Origin: Desulfuromusa sp.
GTDB taxonomy: Bacteria; Desulfobacterota; Desulfuromonadia; Desulfuromonadales; Geopsychrobacteraceae
Length of the DNA: 38,152 nucleotides
NCBI GenBank assembly: GCA_029933365.1
Contig: JAOZOH010000013.1
Coordinates: forward strand, 1 to 38,152
Direction of reading: 5' to 3'
Shown piece after piece: positions 25,146-33,843 of this stretch (positions are counted from its first letter, which is position 1; every line of letters starts with the position of its first letter). The notes beneath the pieces are model-generated. The model was not told where the DNA came from and searched no databases. It worked only from the letters and a program-made list of their open reading frames with translations. The position numbers were made by a program, and so were the translations under genes.

Positions 25146-26192
25146 TCAATCTTGATCTATTTCCCGATCTAGAACCCGACTGACCAGTTGGGCGGTAAAA
25201 TCAACAATCGGGACAACTTGTGAATAATTCATCCGCATCGGACCAATGACACCAAGGGTGCCGATAGCACCTTTCTGGTTGGAAAAGTTTGAGGTAATTA
25301 AACTGCAACCTTCTAAATCGACCTGGCTGCTTTCGCTACCGATAAATATCTGTACCCCTCGAGCTGATTGCCCTCGATCCAATAGCTCAATAAGATGTTT
25401 TTTACTCTCAAAGGCTCGGATTAACCGCTTCATCTGCTCTGGAGTGGAAAATTCCGGTTGCCCAAGCATCAGAGAGGCACCGGAAACATAAAGCTGATCT
25501 TCCATTTCATCCTGCAAGGCCACGCAAGAAAGGTTGAGTGCCTGTTCCTTTAATTCATCATAACGAATACGATCTTTTTGTAATTCTCGCTTTAATTTGG
25601 TACGGACATCTTGAATAGAGAGGCCAGTCAATTCGCTGTTCAGATAATTACTGATGTGTTCGAGATCGCTAGTTGTCAGTGATGGGTCTGCCTCGATAAC
25701 TTTATTTTGCACCAGCCCGGTTTCTGAGACATAGATCATCAGCAACCGCCCTTGTGATAAACGGATAAATTCAATCTGCCGAAATACCGTCGAGATAAAC
25801 TTAGGCGCCATAACCAGTCCGGTATATTGAGAAAGGCCAGACAGAACTCTGCCGACCTCCTGCATAATATCTTCCATGCGCATATTCTGGAAACGGTAGC
25901 TATTACGCAGATTCTGTTTTTCATTGCGGTTCAAAGTGCGGACATTAAGCAGGGTGTCAATATAGTATTGAAAGCCTTTTTCCGTCGGAATCCGACCTGA
26001 AGAGGTGTGTGGCGAGCAGAGTAGACCCATCTCTTCCAGGTCGGCCATTACATTACGAACCGATGCCGGAGACAGATTGAAATTATGCTTGCGACTGATC
26101 GCACGGCTGCCAACGGGTTCTGCCGAGGAGATATAGTCTTCGACTATTGCCTCAAGTATATTTTGGCTGCGTTCATTTAATGTGTCAGCCAT
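25146..26192 (-). CDS. hrcA: Heat-shock transcriptional repressor HrcA
   Basis: Represses the chaperone operon by binding the CIRCE inverted repeat, with activity maintained by chaperonin. The protein opens with the winged-helix segment LNERSQNILEAIVEDYI and AEPVGSRAISRKHNFNLSPASVRNVMADLEEMGLL, followed by the SSGRIPTEKGFQYYID stretch typical of the family. ATG 26192 (348 residues) is preferred, since family members begin this way; a 20-codon upstream extension overlaps the CIRCE. A perfect CIRCE lies 50 bases before this start, so it is autoregulated. Confidence 0.96.
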   Translation of the reverse strand: MADTLNERSQNILEAIVEDYISSAEPVGSRAISRKHNFNLSPASVRNVMADLEEMGLLCSPHTSSGRIPTEKGFQYYIDTLLNVRTLNRNEKQNLRNSYRFQNMRMEDIMQEVGRVLSGLSQYTGLVMAPKFISTVFRQIEFIRLSQGRLLMIYVSETGLVQNKVIEADPSLTTSDLEHISNYLNSELTGLSIQDVRTKLKRELQKDRIRYDELKEQALNLSCVALQDEMEDQLYVSGASLMLGQPEFSTPEQMKRLIRAFESKKHLIELLDRGQSARGVQIFIGSESSQVDLEGCSLITSNFSNQKGAIGTLGVIGPMRMNYSQVVPIVDFTAQLVSRVLDREIDQD

Positions 26193-26241
26193 ATGTGTGT
26201 TTCTCCACTTTCTTAACAGAGCCTCAAGCGCCCGACTTATA

Positions 26242-26268
26242 TTAGCACTCAACAGAGGTGAGTGCTAA
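26242..26268 (-). promoter_or_regulatory. CIRCE operator for HrcA
   Basis: TTAGCACTC (26242-26250), nine bases, GAGTGCTAA (26260-26268): a perfect match to the CIRCE consensus TTAGCACTC-N9-GAGTGCTAA. It lies just downstream of the -10 of the hrcA promoter, so bound HrcA would block initiation. Confidence 0.98.
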
Positions 26269-26274
26269 TAATGG

Positions 26275-26303
26275 AGATTATCAATGCCCTGCCCCTTTGT
26301 CAA
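26275..26303 (-). promoter_or_regulatory. Sigma70-like promoter of hrcA-grpE-dnaK-dnaJ
   Basis: Reading the minus strand, TTGACA (26298-26303) is followed by exactly 17 bases and TAATCT (26275-26280). The CIRCE begins seven bases further on, where transcription would start. A vegetative promoter overlapped by CIRCE is the standard HrcA arrangement. Confidence 0.8.
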
Positions 26304-26362
26304 GCCTTATGCCGGAGGTGATATACGCAATTACAATATATTCGATAATTGGTCGAATACAG

Positions 26363-27502
26363 CTACAGAAAATGACTGATCAGGTGATCATAGATGAGCC
26401 AGCCGTTCTGATTAAAACTATAATGGTCAGAATTTACAGGTGAATCGAGATATGGACTAATTTTGTCAATTGCTGCGGGAAAAACTTGTTGCAGCGAACA
26501 ACCGAACTTTTGCTTAAATTCCTCCAGATCTATTCCGTCGCTCGTACGCAAAGCCAGGTAAACATATTCTTTCATTGCACCCAGCTGGCTATATGTTTCC
26601 AGGAGCTCTGCAGGACTCTCTCCGTGTAACAAAGACTTTTTAAAACCGTGCAGATTCGCAGGGATATGCCATCTTTCACCCCATTTCTGGTTCATAAAAC
26701 TATGGGCACCTGCTCCGATTGCCAGGCAGTCTCCACGTTGCCAATAAACCTGATTGTGACGACAGCGCCGTTTCGGACGAGCAAAATTTGAGATTTCGTA
26801 ATGTTCAAAACCGGCAATATTCAATTGCTCATGCAACAATTGATATTGATCAGCATAAAGATTCTCTTCACAGGATGATAGCTTGCCTGCTTGTAGCTGC
26901 TTAAAAAAAGGTGTTCCTTCCTCAAAGGAAAGACCATAGAGAGAAATGTGTTCCGGACTTAGATTTAACAGCTCCACAATCCCCCGTTCCAATGTTGACA
27001 GCTCTTGATTTGGCAAAGCAAACATAAAATCAAGACTCAGATTGTCAAACCCGGCAGCCCGCGCATCAGTAACACTTTTTCGCGCCTGTTTTGCACTATG
27101 GGTTCTTCCAAGAACTTTCAAATTCTGATCATTTAATGATTGGATACCGATAGAAAGACGATTAATACCAGCCTGTCGATAGCCTCGCAGCTGTCCCAGA
27201 TTCACTGTCCCAGGATTAGCTTCCAGAGTAATTTCTGCATCTGTCTCTATCCCGAAGGTTTGCTGGAGACTACTGAGTATGTTTTCAATCCGCTTTACGG
27301 AGAGCAGGGAGGGTGTTCCACCACCAAAAAAAATCGTTTTAAATGGTGGGCAGGATAACGTTTTCTGTTTCAGAACATTAATGTTGAGGTAGAGCAGCTC
27401 AACATACTCATCAATCTGTTGCTGGGTAGCAACCTGAGAAAAGAAATCGCAATAAGGGCATTTACTGGAGCAGAAGGGAATATGCAGGTAAAGGGAGCTC
27501 AT
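26363..27502 (-). CDS. hemW: Radical SAM heme chaperone HemW
   Basis: A 379-residue HemN-like radical SAM protein. The [4Fe-4S] motif is CSSKCPYC at residues 11-18 near the N terminus, followed by FFGGGTPSLL and EANPG, typical of HemW. HemW-group proteins lack true coproporphyrinogen oxidase activity and are thought to insert heme into cytochromes and other membrane proteins. It sits directly upstream of hrcA on the same strand, a common order (hemW-hrcA-grpE-dnaK-dnaJ). It could also be annotated hemN, but the short N terminus and CxxxCxxC without a further extension favour HemW. Confidence 0.9.
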   Translation of the reverse strand: MSSLYLHIPFCSSKCPYCDFFSQVATQQQIDEYVELLYLNINVLKQKTLSCPPFKTIFFGGGTPSLLSVKRIENILSSLQQTFGIETDAEITLEANPGTVNLGQLRGYRQAGINRLSIGIQSLNDQNLKVLGRTHSAKQARKSVTDARAAGFDNLSLDFMFALPNQELSTLERGIVELLNLSPEHISLYGLSFEEGTPFFKQLQAGKLSSCEENLYADQYQLLHEQLNIAGFEHYEISNFARPKRRCRHNQVYWQRGDCLAIGAGAHSFMNQKWGERWHIPANLHGFKKSLLHGESPAELLETYSQLGAMKEYVYLALRTSDGIDLEEFKQKFGCSLQQVFPAAIDKISPYLDSPVNSDHYSFNQNGWLIYDHLISHFL

Positions 27503-27569
27503 CAGGTCATAGCCGCAAAATCAGCTTCGGGATAGAGCTGATCGTAATTGAAGTAGCCTCACAATCTGA

Positions 27570-27857
27570 TCACTGTGTGGGAGGAGATAATTTACGTGTC
27601 CTTGCTTCAAAATCAGCTACCATCTGCTGACATTTTTCAATATTATCACCGGTACAGACTGCTTCAATCGATACGCTGCCATCACCTGCGGCAATCGGGC
27701 AACCATCACTCTGACCACAGAAACATTGAATGTCGAGTAATTTTGCTTCATTGCTGCTACAGCTGCCAGATATTCCCTTACGGCCAAAGATTATACCGAC
27801 TGACAATCCGGTAAAGGCAAGCAGGAAGATAATTAAAGTGGGAATAAGCAGTTCCAT
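27570..27857 (-). CDS. nqrM: Na+-NQR maturation factor NqrM
   Basis: A 95-residue protein with one N-terminal transmembrane helix (IPTLIIFLLAFTGLSVGIIF), then GRKGISGSC, matching the GRKPIKGSC motif of NqrM (formerly DUF539). Cysteines C33, C45, C47 and C53 fit the conserved set proposed to deliver iron for the intramembrane Fe centre between NqrD and NqrE. It lies two bases downstream of apbE, and both serve the nqr operon upstream. It is about 20 residues longer than many NqrM proteins because of a C-terminal tail with a further pair of cysteines (AVCTGDNIEKC), which is unusual. Confidence 0.85.
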   Translation of the reverse strand: MELLIPTLIIFLLAFTGLSVGIIFGRKGISGSCSSNEAKLLDIQCFCGQSDGCPIAAGDGSVSIEAVCTGDNIEKCQQMVADFEARTRKLSPPTQ

Positions 27858-27859
27858 GG

Positions 27860-28900
27860 TTAATCCTCTTCAGATCTGAGATAGGGATCAAAAGCCATAC
27901 TATACTTTTCAATATAGTGATCATTTTGCTTCACCAGCATAAAAATTGCAAGTTGCCGCTGCTCAGCAAACTCTAACCCTTTCTCAGGTCCCATCACCAT
28001 AATCGCTGTGGCTAAAGCATCAGCACGCATACATGAGCTCTCTATGACCGTCACCGACACCAGATGATGTTTTATCGGGTAGCCAGTAGCCGGATCAATG
28101 GTGTGGGAATAGCGAGTCCCTTGATGCTCAAAATAGTTACGATAATCACCAGATGTTGCCATGGCGACATCCTGAAGATATAACCGCTTACGGATGCTGC
28201 GTTGCTCAGCGACCGGACTTTCAATGCCTATGACCCACGGTTGTTGTTGCTGTTTGTGACCATGGGTAATAATTTCACCACCAATCTCTACCAGAAAATT
28301 GTCAATCTGGTTATCTAACAGCAATCTTGCAACAGCATCAACAGCATACCCTTTAGCGATGGCCGATAGATCAAGGTAAACGGCTTGACTGCTTTTACGC
28401 AGTGCTGGAGGATCCTGGCGTAACTCTAACTTATGATAGCCAACCTGCAACAGCAAAGTCTGTATGGCATTAACGTCCGGGATTGCATCAATATTGATAG
28501 TTGGTCCGAAACCCCACAGATTGACCAATTTACCGATAGTGATATCGAAAGCACCATTGCTCAGCTGGCTGATCTCTTGAGCCGCATCAATAACCATCAT
28601 GGTTTCAGCGGAGATTGGCATCCAGCTTTTACTAGAATACCGATTGCACCGGGAGATTTCTGAATCTTTTTTATAGGTAGACATCTTATTATCAATGTCA
28701 GCAAGGCGTGCATTGATTCGTTCTTTAAGTGCGGACAAATCTATTTTAGCCATCGGTGCCAGTTTGATATGATAGCTGGTCCCCATAGTTGTTCCGCTAA
28801 TAGTTACCAGCTGATCATTGGTAGTTTTATACTGATTCAAGTAGATGACACTACCAACTAGCACCAGTAAAACAATAATGATCAAAGATCGCCGTTTCAT
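27860..28900 (-). CDS. apbE: FAD:protein FMN transferase ApbE
   Basis: Covalently attaches FMN from FAD to Thr/Ser of flavoprotein targets in the periplasm. Here the obvious substrates are NqrB and NqrC, both of which carry the acceptor motif. The protein (346 residues) has an N-terminal membrane-anchor segment, then GTTMGTSYHIKL, SNGAFDITIGKLVNLWGFG, DLSAIAKGYAVDAVARLL, the FAD-binding EIGGEI segment and ATSGDYRNYF with SHTIDPATGYP. ATG 28900 is preferred with GGAGAAAG upstream; a start eight codons earlier would lie in the terminator hairpin. No lipobox was seen. Confidence 0.93.
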   Translation of the reverse strand: MKRRSLIIIVLLVLVGSVIYLNQYKTTNDQLVTISGTTMGTSYHIKLAPMAKIDLSALKERINARLADIDNKMSTYKKDSEISRCNRYSSKSWMPISAETMMVIDAAQEISQLSNGAFDITIGKLVNLWGFGPTINIDAIPDVNAIQTLLLQVGYHKLELRQDPPALRKSSQAVYLDLSAIAKGYAVDAVARLLLDNQIDNFLVEIGGEIITHGHKQQQQPWVIGIESPVAEQRSIRKRLYLQDVAMATSGDYRNYFEHQGTRYSHTIDPATGYPIKHHLVSVTVIESSCMRADALATAIMVMGPEKGLEFAEQRQLAIFMLVKQNDHYIEKYSMAFDPYLRSEED

Positions 28901-28908
28901 TCTTTCTC

Positions 28909-28939
28909 CAAAAAAAAGCCGCATCAGTTGATGCGGCTT
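28909..28939 (-). terminator. Rho-independent terminator after the ferritin-like gene
   Basis: A 10-bp perfect stem AAGCCGCATC/GATGCGGCTT (28916-28925 and 28930-28939) with a four-base loop. On the minus strand it is followed by a run of eight or nine Ts. It lies 24 bases after the stop of the ferritin-like gene and abuts the apbE ribosome site, so it probably ends most nqr transcripts before apbE-nqrM. Confidence 0.88.
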
Positions 28940-28962
28940 TATAATCCTGATATTGGATCGGC

Positions 28963-29418
28963 TTACATACTATTGATTTCAAGTGCTATTCTGGCTAATT
29001 TATGTTTTTCCTGTTCTTCCATCAGCAGCAAACTCTCAAAAATTTCCCGGACTTCAGCACTTGTTGCCGCCTCTGCCATCCCTTTGTATGAAGCAACCAG
29101 ACAGCTATCCATGTTTAAACCAATATCCAAAACCTCTTCCGCAGTCATATTCACCGGGTACTGGCTTACATCAAATGGCTGCAACAAACAGTGGTCTTGT
29201 GCATATTGATACCATGCATCCAAAGCCTTTGTACGAATTTCTTGTGTATAATCACCTAAAGCACGATCCAGATGTGCTTCATGACGAACCAGGTAGTCAA
29301 GTAACATTTTAACCCGGGCGCCTTCTGTTTTATCATTAAGTTCCTGGTAAAATTTGCTGGCCCGTTGATGAAACGCCCGGGCAGAATCTATAATCTCTTT
29401 GGCTTGTCCATAAGGCAT
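28963..29418 (-). CDS. Small ferritin-like (rubrerythrin-type) protein
   Basis: A 151-residue, wholly helical, soluble protein with ferritin-like four-helix character. Possible di-iron ligands lie in AFHQRASKFYQEL, RHEAHLDRAL (E and H) and MEEQEKHKLARIA (E, E and H), but the pairing of ExxH motifs is imperfect and no rubredoxin-type cysteines follow. It lies 32 bases after nqrF and before a terminator, then apbE and nqrM, so it is co-transcribed with nqr. That position suggests a role in iron or oxidative-stress handling for the pump, but this is inference. I do not recognise a named family beyond rubrerythrin/ferritin-like. Confidence 0.7.
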   Translation of the reverse strand: MPYGQAKEIIDSARAFHQRASKFYQELNDKTEGARVKMLLDYLVRHEAHLDRALGDYTQEIRTKALDAWYQYAQDHCLLQPFDVSQYPVNMTAEEVLDIGLNMDSCLVASYKGMAEAATSAEVREIFESLLLMEEQEKHKLARIALEINSM

Positions 29419-29450
29419 CTGATTTCTCCTTTTCTGATAAACCCTGTTAG

Positions 29451-30695
29451 TTAGCCACCAAAATCGTCAAACATGATGTTTTCACGTTCTACCCCTTGAT
29501 CAAGGAGCATGTTGGTGACAGCATTCGCCATCAGGGGAGGACCGCACATGTAGTACTCACAATCTTCTGGAGCTTCGTGGTCTTTAACATACTCATCATA
29601 AAGAACTTGATGAATGAATCCAGTATATCCAGTCCAATTATCTTCAGGTAAGGGATCTGATAAAGCGATATGCCAGCTGAAATTGGGGTATTTCTCCTGT
29701 AACTCGTTAAACTCCTCAACATAGAACATCTCTTTAAGGCTACGAGCGCCATACCAGTAAGTCATCTTACGGGTAGAATTTAAGCGCAACAGCTGATCAA
29801 GGATGTGCGAGCGCATCGGCGCCATACCTGCACCACCACCAATAAAAACCATCTCGTTATCAGTATCGCGGGCAAAAAACTCACCGTAGGGACCAGAAAT
29901 TGTGACTTTATCGCCAGGCTTGAGATTAAAGATAAACGATGACATCTGCCCTGGAGGTGCATCTGGTACGTTTGGAGGCGGTGGGCAAACCCTGACGTTA
30001 AGCATCACCATCCCTTTTTCTAAAGGAAAACTAGCCATCGAATAGGCACGCATAATCGGCTCTTTAACAATCGACTTAAAGCGCCACAAATCAAAATTAT
30101 CCCAGTCCTCACGGTACTCTTCTTCAATATCAAATTCGGAATAGGAAAGTTCATGTGCCGGGGCTTCGATCTGGATATAGCCACCTGCTCTGAAATCACA
30201 ATCTTCGCCCTCAGGAAGATCAACGATCAATTCTTTAATAAATGTAGCTTTTCCATCATTGGATCTAACCGTGCATTCCCATTTTTTGATATCAAAGATT
30301 TCTGCCGGGATGCCCAGCTTCATATCTTGCTTCACACCAACCTGGCAACCTAAACGGAGACCTTCCCGCGCCTGACGTTTGGTTATAAAACCTGTTTCAG
30401 TTGGCAAAATGTCGCCACCACCGTCAAAGACATGGACATGGCATTGACCGCAGGTACCACCACCACCACAAGCCGAAGGGATAAATATCCCGTGCTCAGC
30501 CAATGCTCCCAATAGTTTACCACCAGGCTTGGTGACGATCGTTTTACTGGGATCATCGTTGATAAAAAAGTTGATTTCTCCGCTGGGCACCAAGCTTTTT
30601 CGTGCCACCAGAATGATGGCAACCAAGGCAAGGATAACTCCAGTGAACATCGTGGAACCGGCTATTATAAGTGTGAAGTCCATACTCTCATCCAA
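29451..30695 (-). CDS. nqrF: Na+-translocating NADH:quinone reductase subunit F
   Basis: Electron entry point of Na+-NQR. It has an N-terminal transmembrane helix, a [2Fe-2S] ferredoxin domain (C76, C82, C85 and C117, in [10 protein letters not shown] and GLRLGCQVG), an FAD domain with the RAYSMASFP signature, and an NADH domain with [18 protein letters not shown] reduces FAD and then the 2Fe-2S cluster, passing electrons to the membrane subunits. ATG 30695 has AAGGA upstream; ATG 30683 (MDFTLII) is also plausible and closer to other NqrF starts. It is the last structural subunit of the operon. Confidence 0.96.
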   Translation of the reverse strand: MDESMDFTLIIAGSTMFTGVILALVAIILVARKSLVPSGEINFFINDDPSKTIVTKPGGKLLGALAEHGIFIPSACGGGGTCGQCHVHVFDGGGDILPTETGFITKRQAREGLRLGCQVGVKQDMKLGIPAEIFDIKKWECTVRSNDGKATFIKELIVDLPEGEDCDFRAGGYIQIEAPAHELSYSEFDIEEEYREDWDNFDLWRFKSIVKEPIMRAYSMASFPLEKGMVMLNVRVCPPPPNVPDAPPGQMSSFIFNLKPGDKVTISGPYGEFFARDTDNEMVFIGGGAGMAPMRSHILDQLLRLNSTRKMTYWYGARSLKEMFYVEEFNELQEKYPNFSWHIALSDPLPEDNWTGYTGFIHQVLYDEYVKDHEAPEDCEYYMCGPPLMANAVTNMLLDQGVERENIMFDDFGG

Positions 30696-30722
30696 TCCTT
30701 ATTGTTCTTGGTTATACTGCCG

Positions 30723-31331
30723 CTAAAACTGCAGGCCGGAAAAGGCCTTGAACGACATGGCCATCAAACCAACGATAATAAAAGTGACACCGACTCCCTG
30801 TAATCCCTTAGGAATATCGCTATAGACTAATTTCTCACGAATACCAGCCAACAGGCAGATAGCTAAAGCAAAACCAAAACCAACACCTGCACCATAGACC
30901 GTACTTTCGAGTACATTGTAATCACGTTCAACCATGAACAGAACAGCACCAAGAATGGCACAGTTTACCGTGATCAGAGGAAGGAAAATTCCCAGAGCGT
31001 TATAGAGAGCGGGGAAGTACTTATCCAATGCCATCTCAAGAATCTGTACAATCGCGGCAATAACACCGATATAACAGATGAGACCCAAAAAGCTGAGATC
31101 CAGATTTGGATAACCAGCCCACGCCAGCGCCCCTTTTTTCAATAGAAAAGTATAAAGGAGATTATTGACTGGAACGGTAATGACTTCAACAGCAATAACA
31201 GCAGCACCCAGCATGATCGCAGTACTGACCTTTTTTGATACGGCAATGAAGGTACACATGCCAAGAAAAAAGGTAAGTGCGATGTTGTCGATGAAAACCG
31301 AATTAAAGAAAATCATAAAATAATGTGACAT
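30723..31331 (-). CDS. nqrE: Na+-translocating NADH:quinone reductase subunit E
   Basis: A 202-residue, six-helix membrane protein. Its start ([19 protein letters not shown], then [15 protein letters not shown]) is the standard NqrE beginning. The Cys in FLGMC and the later cysteine in NCAILGAV match the half-membrane helices that, with NqrD, hold an iron centre between subunits. It follows nqrD by 11 bases and precedes nqrF by 27. The NqrE/RnfA family is close, but the neighbouring A-F subunits settle it as Nqr. Confidence 0.96.
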   Translation of the reverse strand: MSHYFMIFFNSVFIDNIALTFFLGMCTFIAVSKKVSTAIMLGAAVIAVEVITVPVNNLLYTFLLKKGALAWAGYPNLDLSFLGLICYIGVIAAIVQILEMALDKYFPALYNALGIFLPLITVNCAILGAVLFMVERDYNVLESTVYGAGVGFGFALAICLLAGIREKLVYSDIPKGLQGVGVTFIIVGLMAMSFKAFSGLQF

Positions 31332-31342
31332 GATGGCTATTC

Positions 31343-31957
31343 CTATTCTTGAAGTTCAGGTTTCCAGGTACGTAAAGCCCAGATGATAAAGCCTATCAGG
31401 AAAAAAGCGCTGGGAGCGAGCAGCATCAAACCGTTAGTGACATACCAACCACCATCGTTGACAGTGTTAAGGATGGTGACACCAAAGAGTTTTCCGGAAC
31501 CGAAAAGTTCGCGGACAAAACCAACAGCCAGGAGAACGATGCCATAACCCAGACCATTGCCAACACCATCGAGAAAGCTGAGTCCTACCGGGTTTTTCAT
31601 CGCGTAGGCTTCAGCACGCCCCATGACAATACAGTTGGTGATGATCAGACCAACATAAACCGAGAGTGCCTTGCTCATTTCATAGAGGTAAGCTTTGAGC
31701 ATCTGATCGATAATAATAACCAGGGTCGCAATAATGGTCATCTGGACAATGATCCGGATACTGTTGGGAATATGGTTGCGGATCGCACTGATTGCTGCAT
31801 TGGAACAGGCGGTAACCAATGTAACCGCAATCGTCATGGTCAGAGCAGTTGATAGTTTGTTGGTAACTGCCAGAGCTGAACAGATACCAAGGATCTGCAA
31901 GGCAATCGGATTGTTATTAAATAATGGATCCAGCAGGGCGTCTTTAGCTTTTGCCAT
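31343..31957 (-). CDS. nqrD: Na+-translocating NADH:quinone reductase subunit D
   Basis: A 204-residue membrane subunit with the NqrD pattern [30 protein letters not shown] and, later, [20 protein letters not shown]. The cysteines in GICSALAVT and TNCIVMG are the iron-centre ligands shared with NqrE. It follows nqrC by two bases. Homologous to RnfE, but its place between nqrC and nqrE identifies it. Confidence 0.96.
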   Translation of the reverse strand: MAKAKDALLDPLFNNNPIALQILGICSALAVTNKLSTALTMTIAVTLVTACSNAAISAIRNHIPNSIRIIVQMTIIATLVIIIDQMLKAYLYEMSKALSVYVGLIITNCIVMGRAEAYAMKNPVGLSFLDGVGNGLGYGIVLLAVGFVRELFGSGKLFGVTILNTVNDGGWYVTNGLMLLAPSAFFLIGFIIWALRTWKPELQE

Positions 31958-31959
31958 GA

Positions 31960-32733
31960 TTAACCTCTCTCTGCTTTAAGTTTGGCCAGGAATGGGGCAA
32001 ATCCATGCTCGCCAAACCAATAGCGGATAATGCCGTGAACCTTACTACCAGTAACTGTTGACCCAGCAATACCATCAATCGTGTTGACAGCATCAGCGGC
32101 GGCAGAATCATATTTCCCCTTCTTAACGACTTTGAGGGCGAGCTTACCAGAGCTGTTATAGATCTGTTTGCCTGGCCATTGTTTCTTCCAGTTGGGATTA
32201 TCAACTTCTGCACCAAGCCCTGGTGTCTCCGCATGCTGATAGAAAGTAAAACCCTTGACGGTTGTTCCATCTGTAGCAATAGAAATGTAACCGTACATTG
32301 GCCCCCACATTCCAGCTCCGCGAATTGGCAGGACAACTGCACCGGCCTTATCGAGATAGATGGCAGCATATTTAGCGCGAGTACCGATTCCAGCCAGATC
32401 TAAGTCGGCAGGAATTTTTTCTGACAACTCAGGGTTGTCGACCGCCTCTTTCTGATCGTAGGTTGCAGCATCAACAGCAGTGGTATACTCACCGGTAGCC
32501 AAATCAACCAACTTCAACTCCATGTTAGCGGTGAAAAGCTCATCGATATTGCCACCGTCATCAACCTGCTGTTGATAACCAGCAGCGGCAAGAACAGTTT
32601 TTCGTATTTCAAGTTGCTTGTTATATGCTTCCTTATCGATCCGTACAATTGCCGCCAAGCAAACCAGTATTGAACAGACGACACAGAGCAGAAAGGCAAC
32701 CAGGAATGTTTTTAAAATAGAATCATTAGACAT
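31960..32733 (-). CDS. nqrC: Na+-translocating NADH:quinone reductase subunit C
   Basis: A 257-residue subunit with one N-terminal transmembrane helix and a periplasmic domain carrying covalent FMN. The flavinylation motif D-G-I-A-G-S-T at residues 220-226 places FMN on Thr226, the expected ApbE target. Other family landmarks are [12 protein letters not shown] and the TPGLGAEV stretch. It overlaps nqrB by eight bases, so translation is coupled. Confidence 0.96.
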   Translation of the reverse strand: MSNDSILKTFLVAFLLCVVCSILVCLAAIVRIDKEAYNKQLEIRKTVLAAAGYQQQVDDGGNIDELFTANMELKLVDLATGEYTTAVDAATYDQKEAVDNPELSEKIPADLDLAGIGTRAKYAAIYLDKAGAVVLPIRGAGMWGPMYGYISIATDGTTVKGFTFYQHAETPGLGAEVDNPNWKKQWPGKQIYNSSGKLALKVVKKGKYDSAAADAVNTIDGIAGSTVTGSKVHGIIRYWFGEHGFAPFLAKLKAERG

Positions 32734-33838
32734 GGCGCAACTTCCTTTTCTTGATGTGTGCGTTCACGACCAGGCGATCAACAAATGGCGCCAAAACGCT
32801 ACCGAACAGGAGAATGATTCCGACACTTTCAGGCATCGTCGGGTTATAAACACGAACAGCAACTATCAGGAATCCAATCAACAGACCACAGATCCATTGC
32901 CCTTTAATCGTCATCGCTGAAGCAGAATGGTCGGTTGCCAGAAATACGGTACCGAAAGCCAGACCACCAAGAACCAGATGCCAGGCAGGGCTAATCGCTT
33001 CTGGATTAAACATGCACAGAATTGAAGCAAATCCAACCACCCCAATCAGGATTGAAACAATGGTACGCCATGAGGCGATACCGGCAGCTAGCAGGATTAC
33101 CGCACCGAACAAGCAGGCAAGGGCTGAAGTTTCACCCATGGTTCCGGGGATTGTTCCTAGAAAAGCGGCCTGCCAGGAGATCCCCTGGGCGCCCAAGCTG
33201 GAAACTCCGTCGCTCAGAGCCATAGCTAGCGGTGTTGCACCGGTGTAGCCATCAACCGCTGTCCAGACTGCATCACCAGACATCGATCCAGAATAAGCGA
33301 GAGACATAAATGCCCAGGCAACCAGAGCCGGGCTCAGAAAGTTCATCCCCATTCCGCCAAAGATCTCACGACCAATAACCACCCCGAAAGAGGTTGCCAG
33401 AGCAACCTGCCATAATGGCGCGGTCGAGGGCATAAGCAAAGTAATCAAGATTGATGTAACAAAGAAACCGGTACCGATACTTTTCTTACGCATTGCAGCA
33501 AAAACTACAATCCATATCGCCTGGCTCACCAAAGAGACAACCAACATAGGGACAAACAACTTAAATCCCTGAAACAGGTTGTTACAGAAATGGTTACTGT
33601 CACTAAGTTTTGGTAGCACATCAATCTGACCCGCTGCCAACATCTGATTCAGGGTAAGATTTGCCTGGAAACCACTGTTCCACACCGCCATGACAACACA
33701 GGGCAACAATGCCAGGAGGGTGATATTCATGACCCGCCTGTGATTGATTTTGTCGCGCACATGAACAGAGCCAGTCACTACCTCAGCGGAGTAGAATGAA
33801 GCGCGTACCGCCTGGAATAATAGATCGAATAATTTCAC
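32726..33838 (-). CDS. nqrB: Na+-translocating NADH:quinone reductase subunit B
   Basis: Main membrane subunit of the sodium pump (370 residues, about ten helices). The FMN attachment motif DGYTGAT lies at 196-202, giving Thr202 as the flavin site. GREIFGGMGMNFLSPAL and the DHSASAMTIKGQWICGLLIGF segment are typical. It is about 45 residues shorter than the Vibrio protein, with most of the difference at the N terminus, where the extra-membrane leader before SHVRD is reduced. That leader is reported to contribute to inhibitor/quinone binding in Vibrio, so inhibitor response may differ. It lies five bases after nqrA. Confidence 0.95.
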   Translation of the reverse strand: MKLFDLLFQAVRASFYSAEVVTGSVHVRDKINHRRVMNITLLALLPCVVMAVWNSGFQANLTLNQMLAAGQIDVLPKLSDSNHFCNNLFQGFKLFVPMLVVSLVSQAIWIVVFAAMRKKSIGTGFFVTSILITLLMPSTAPLWQVALATSFGVVIGREIFGGMGMNFLSPALVAWAFMSLAYSGSMSGDAVWTAVDGYTGATPLAMALSDGVSSLGAQGISWQAAFLGTIPGTMGETSALACLFGAVILLAAGIASWRTIVSILIGVVGFASILCMFNPEAISPAWHLVLGGLAFGTVFLATDHSASAMTIKGQWICGLLIGFLIVAVRVYNPTMPESVGIILLFGSVLAPFVDRLVVNAHIKKRKLRHV

Positions 33839-33843
33839 AGTCG

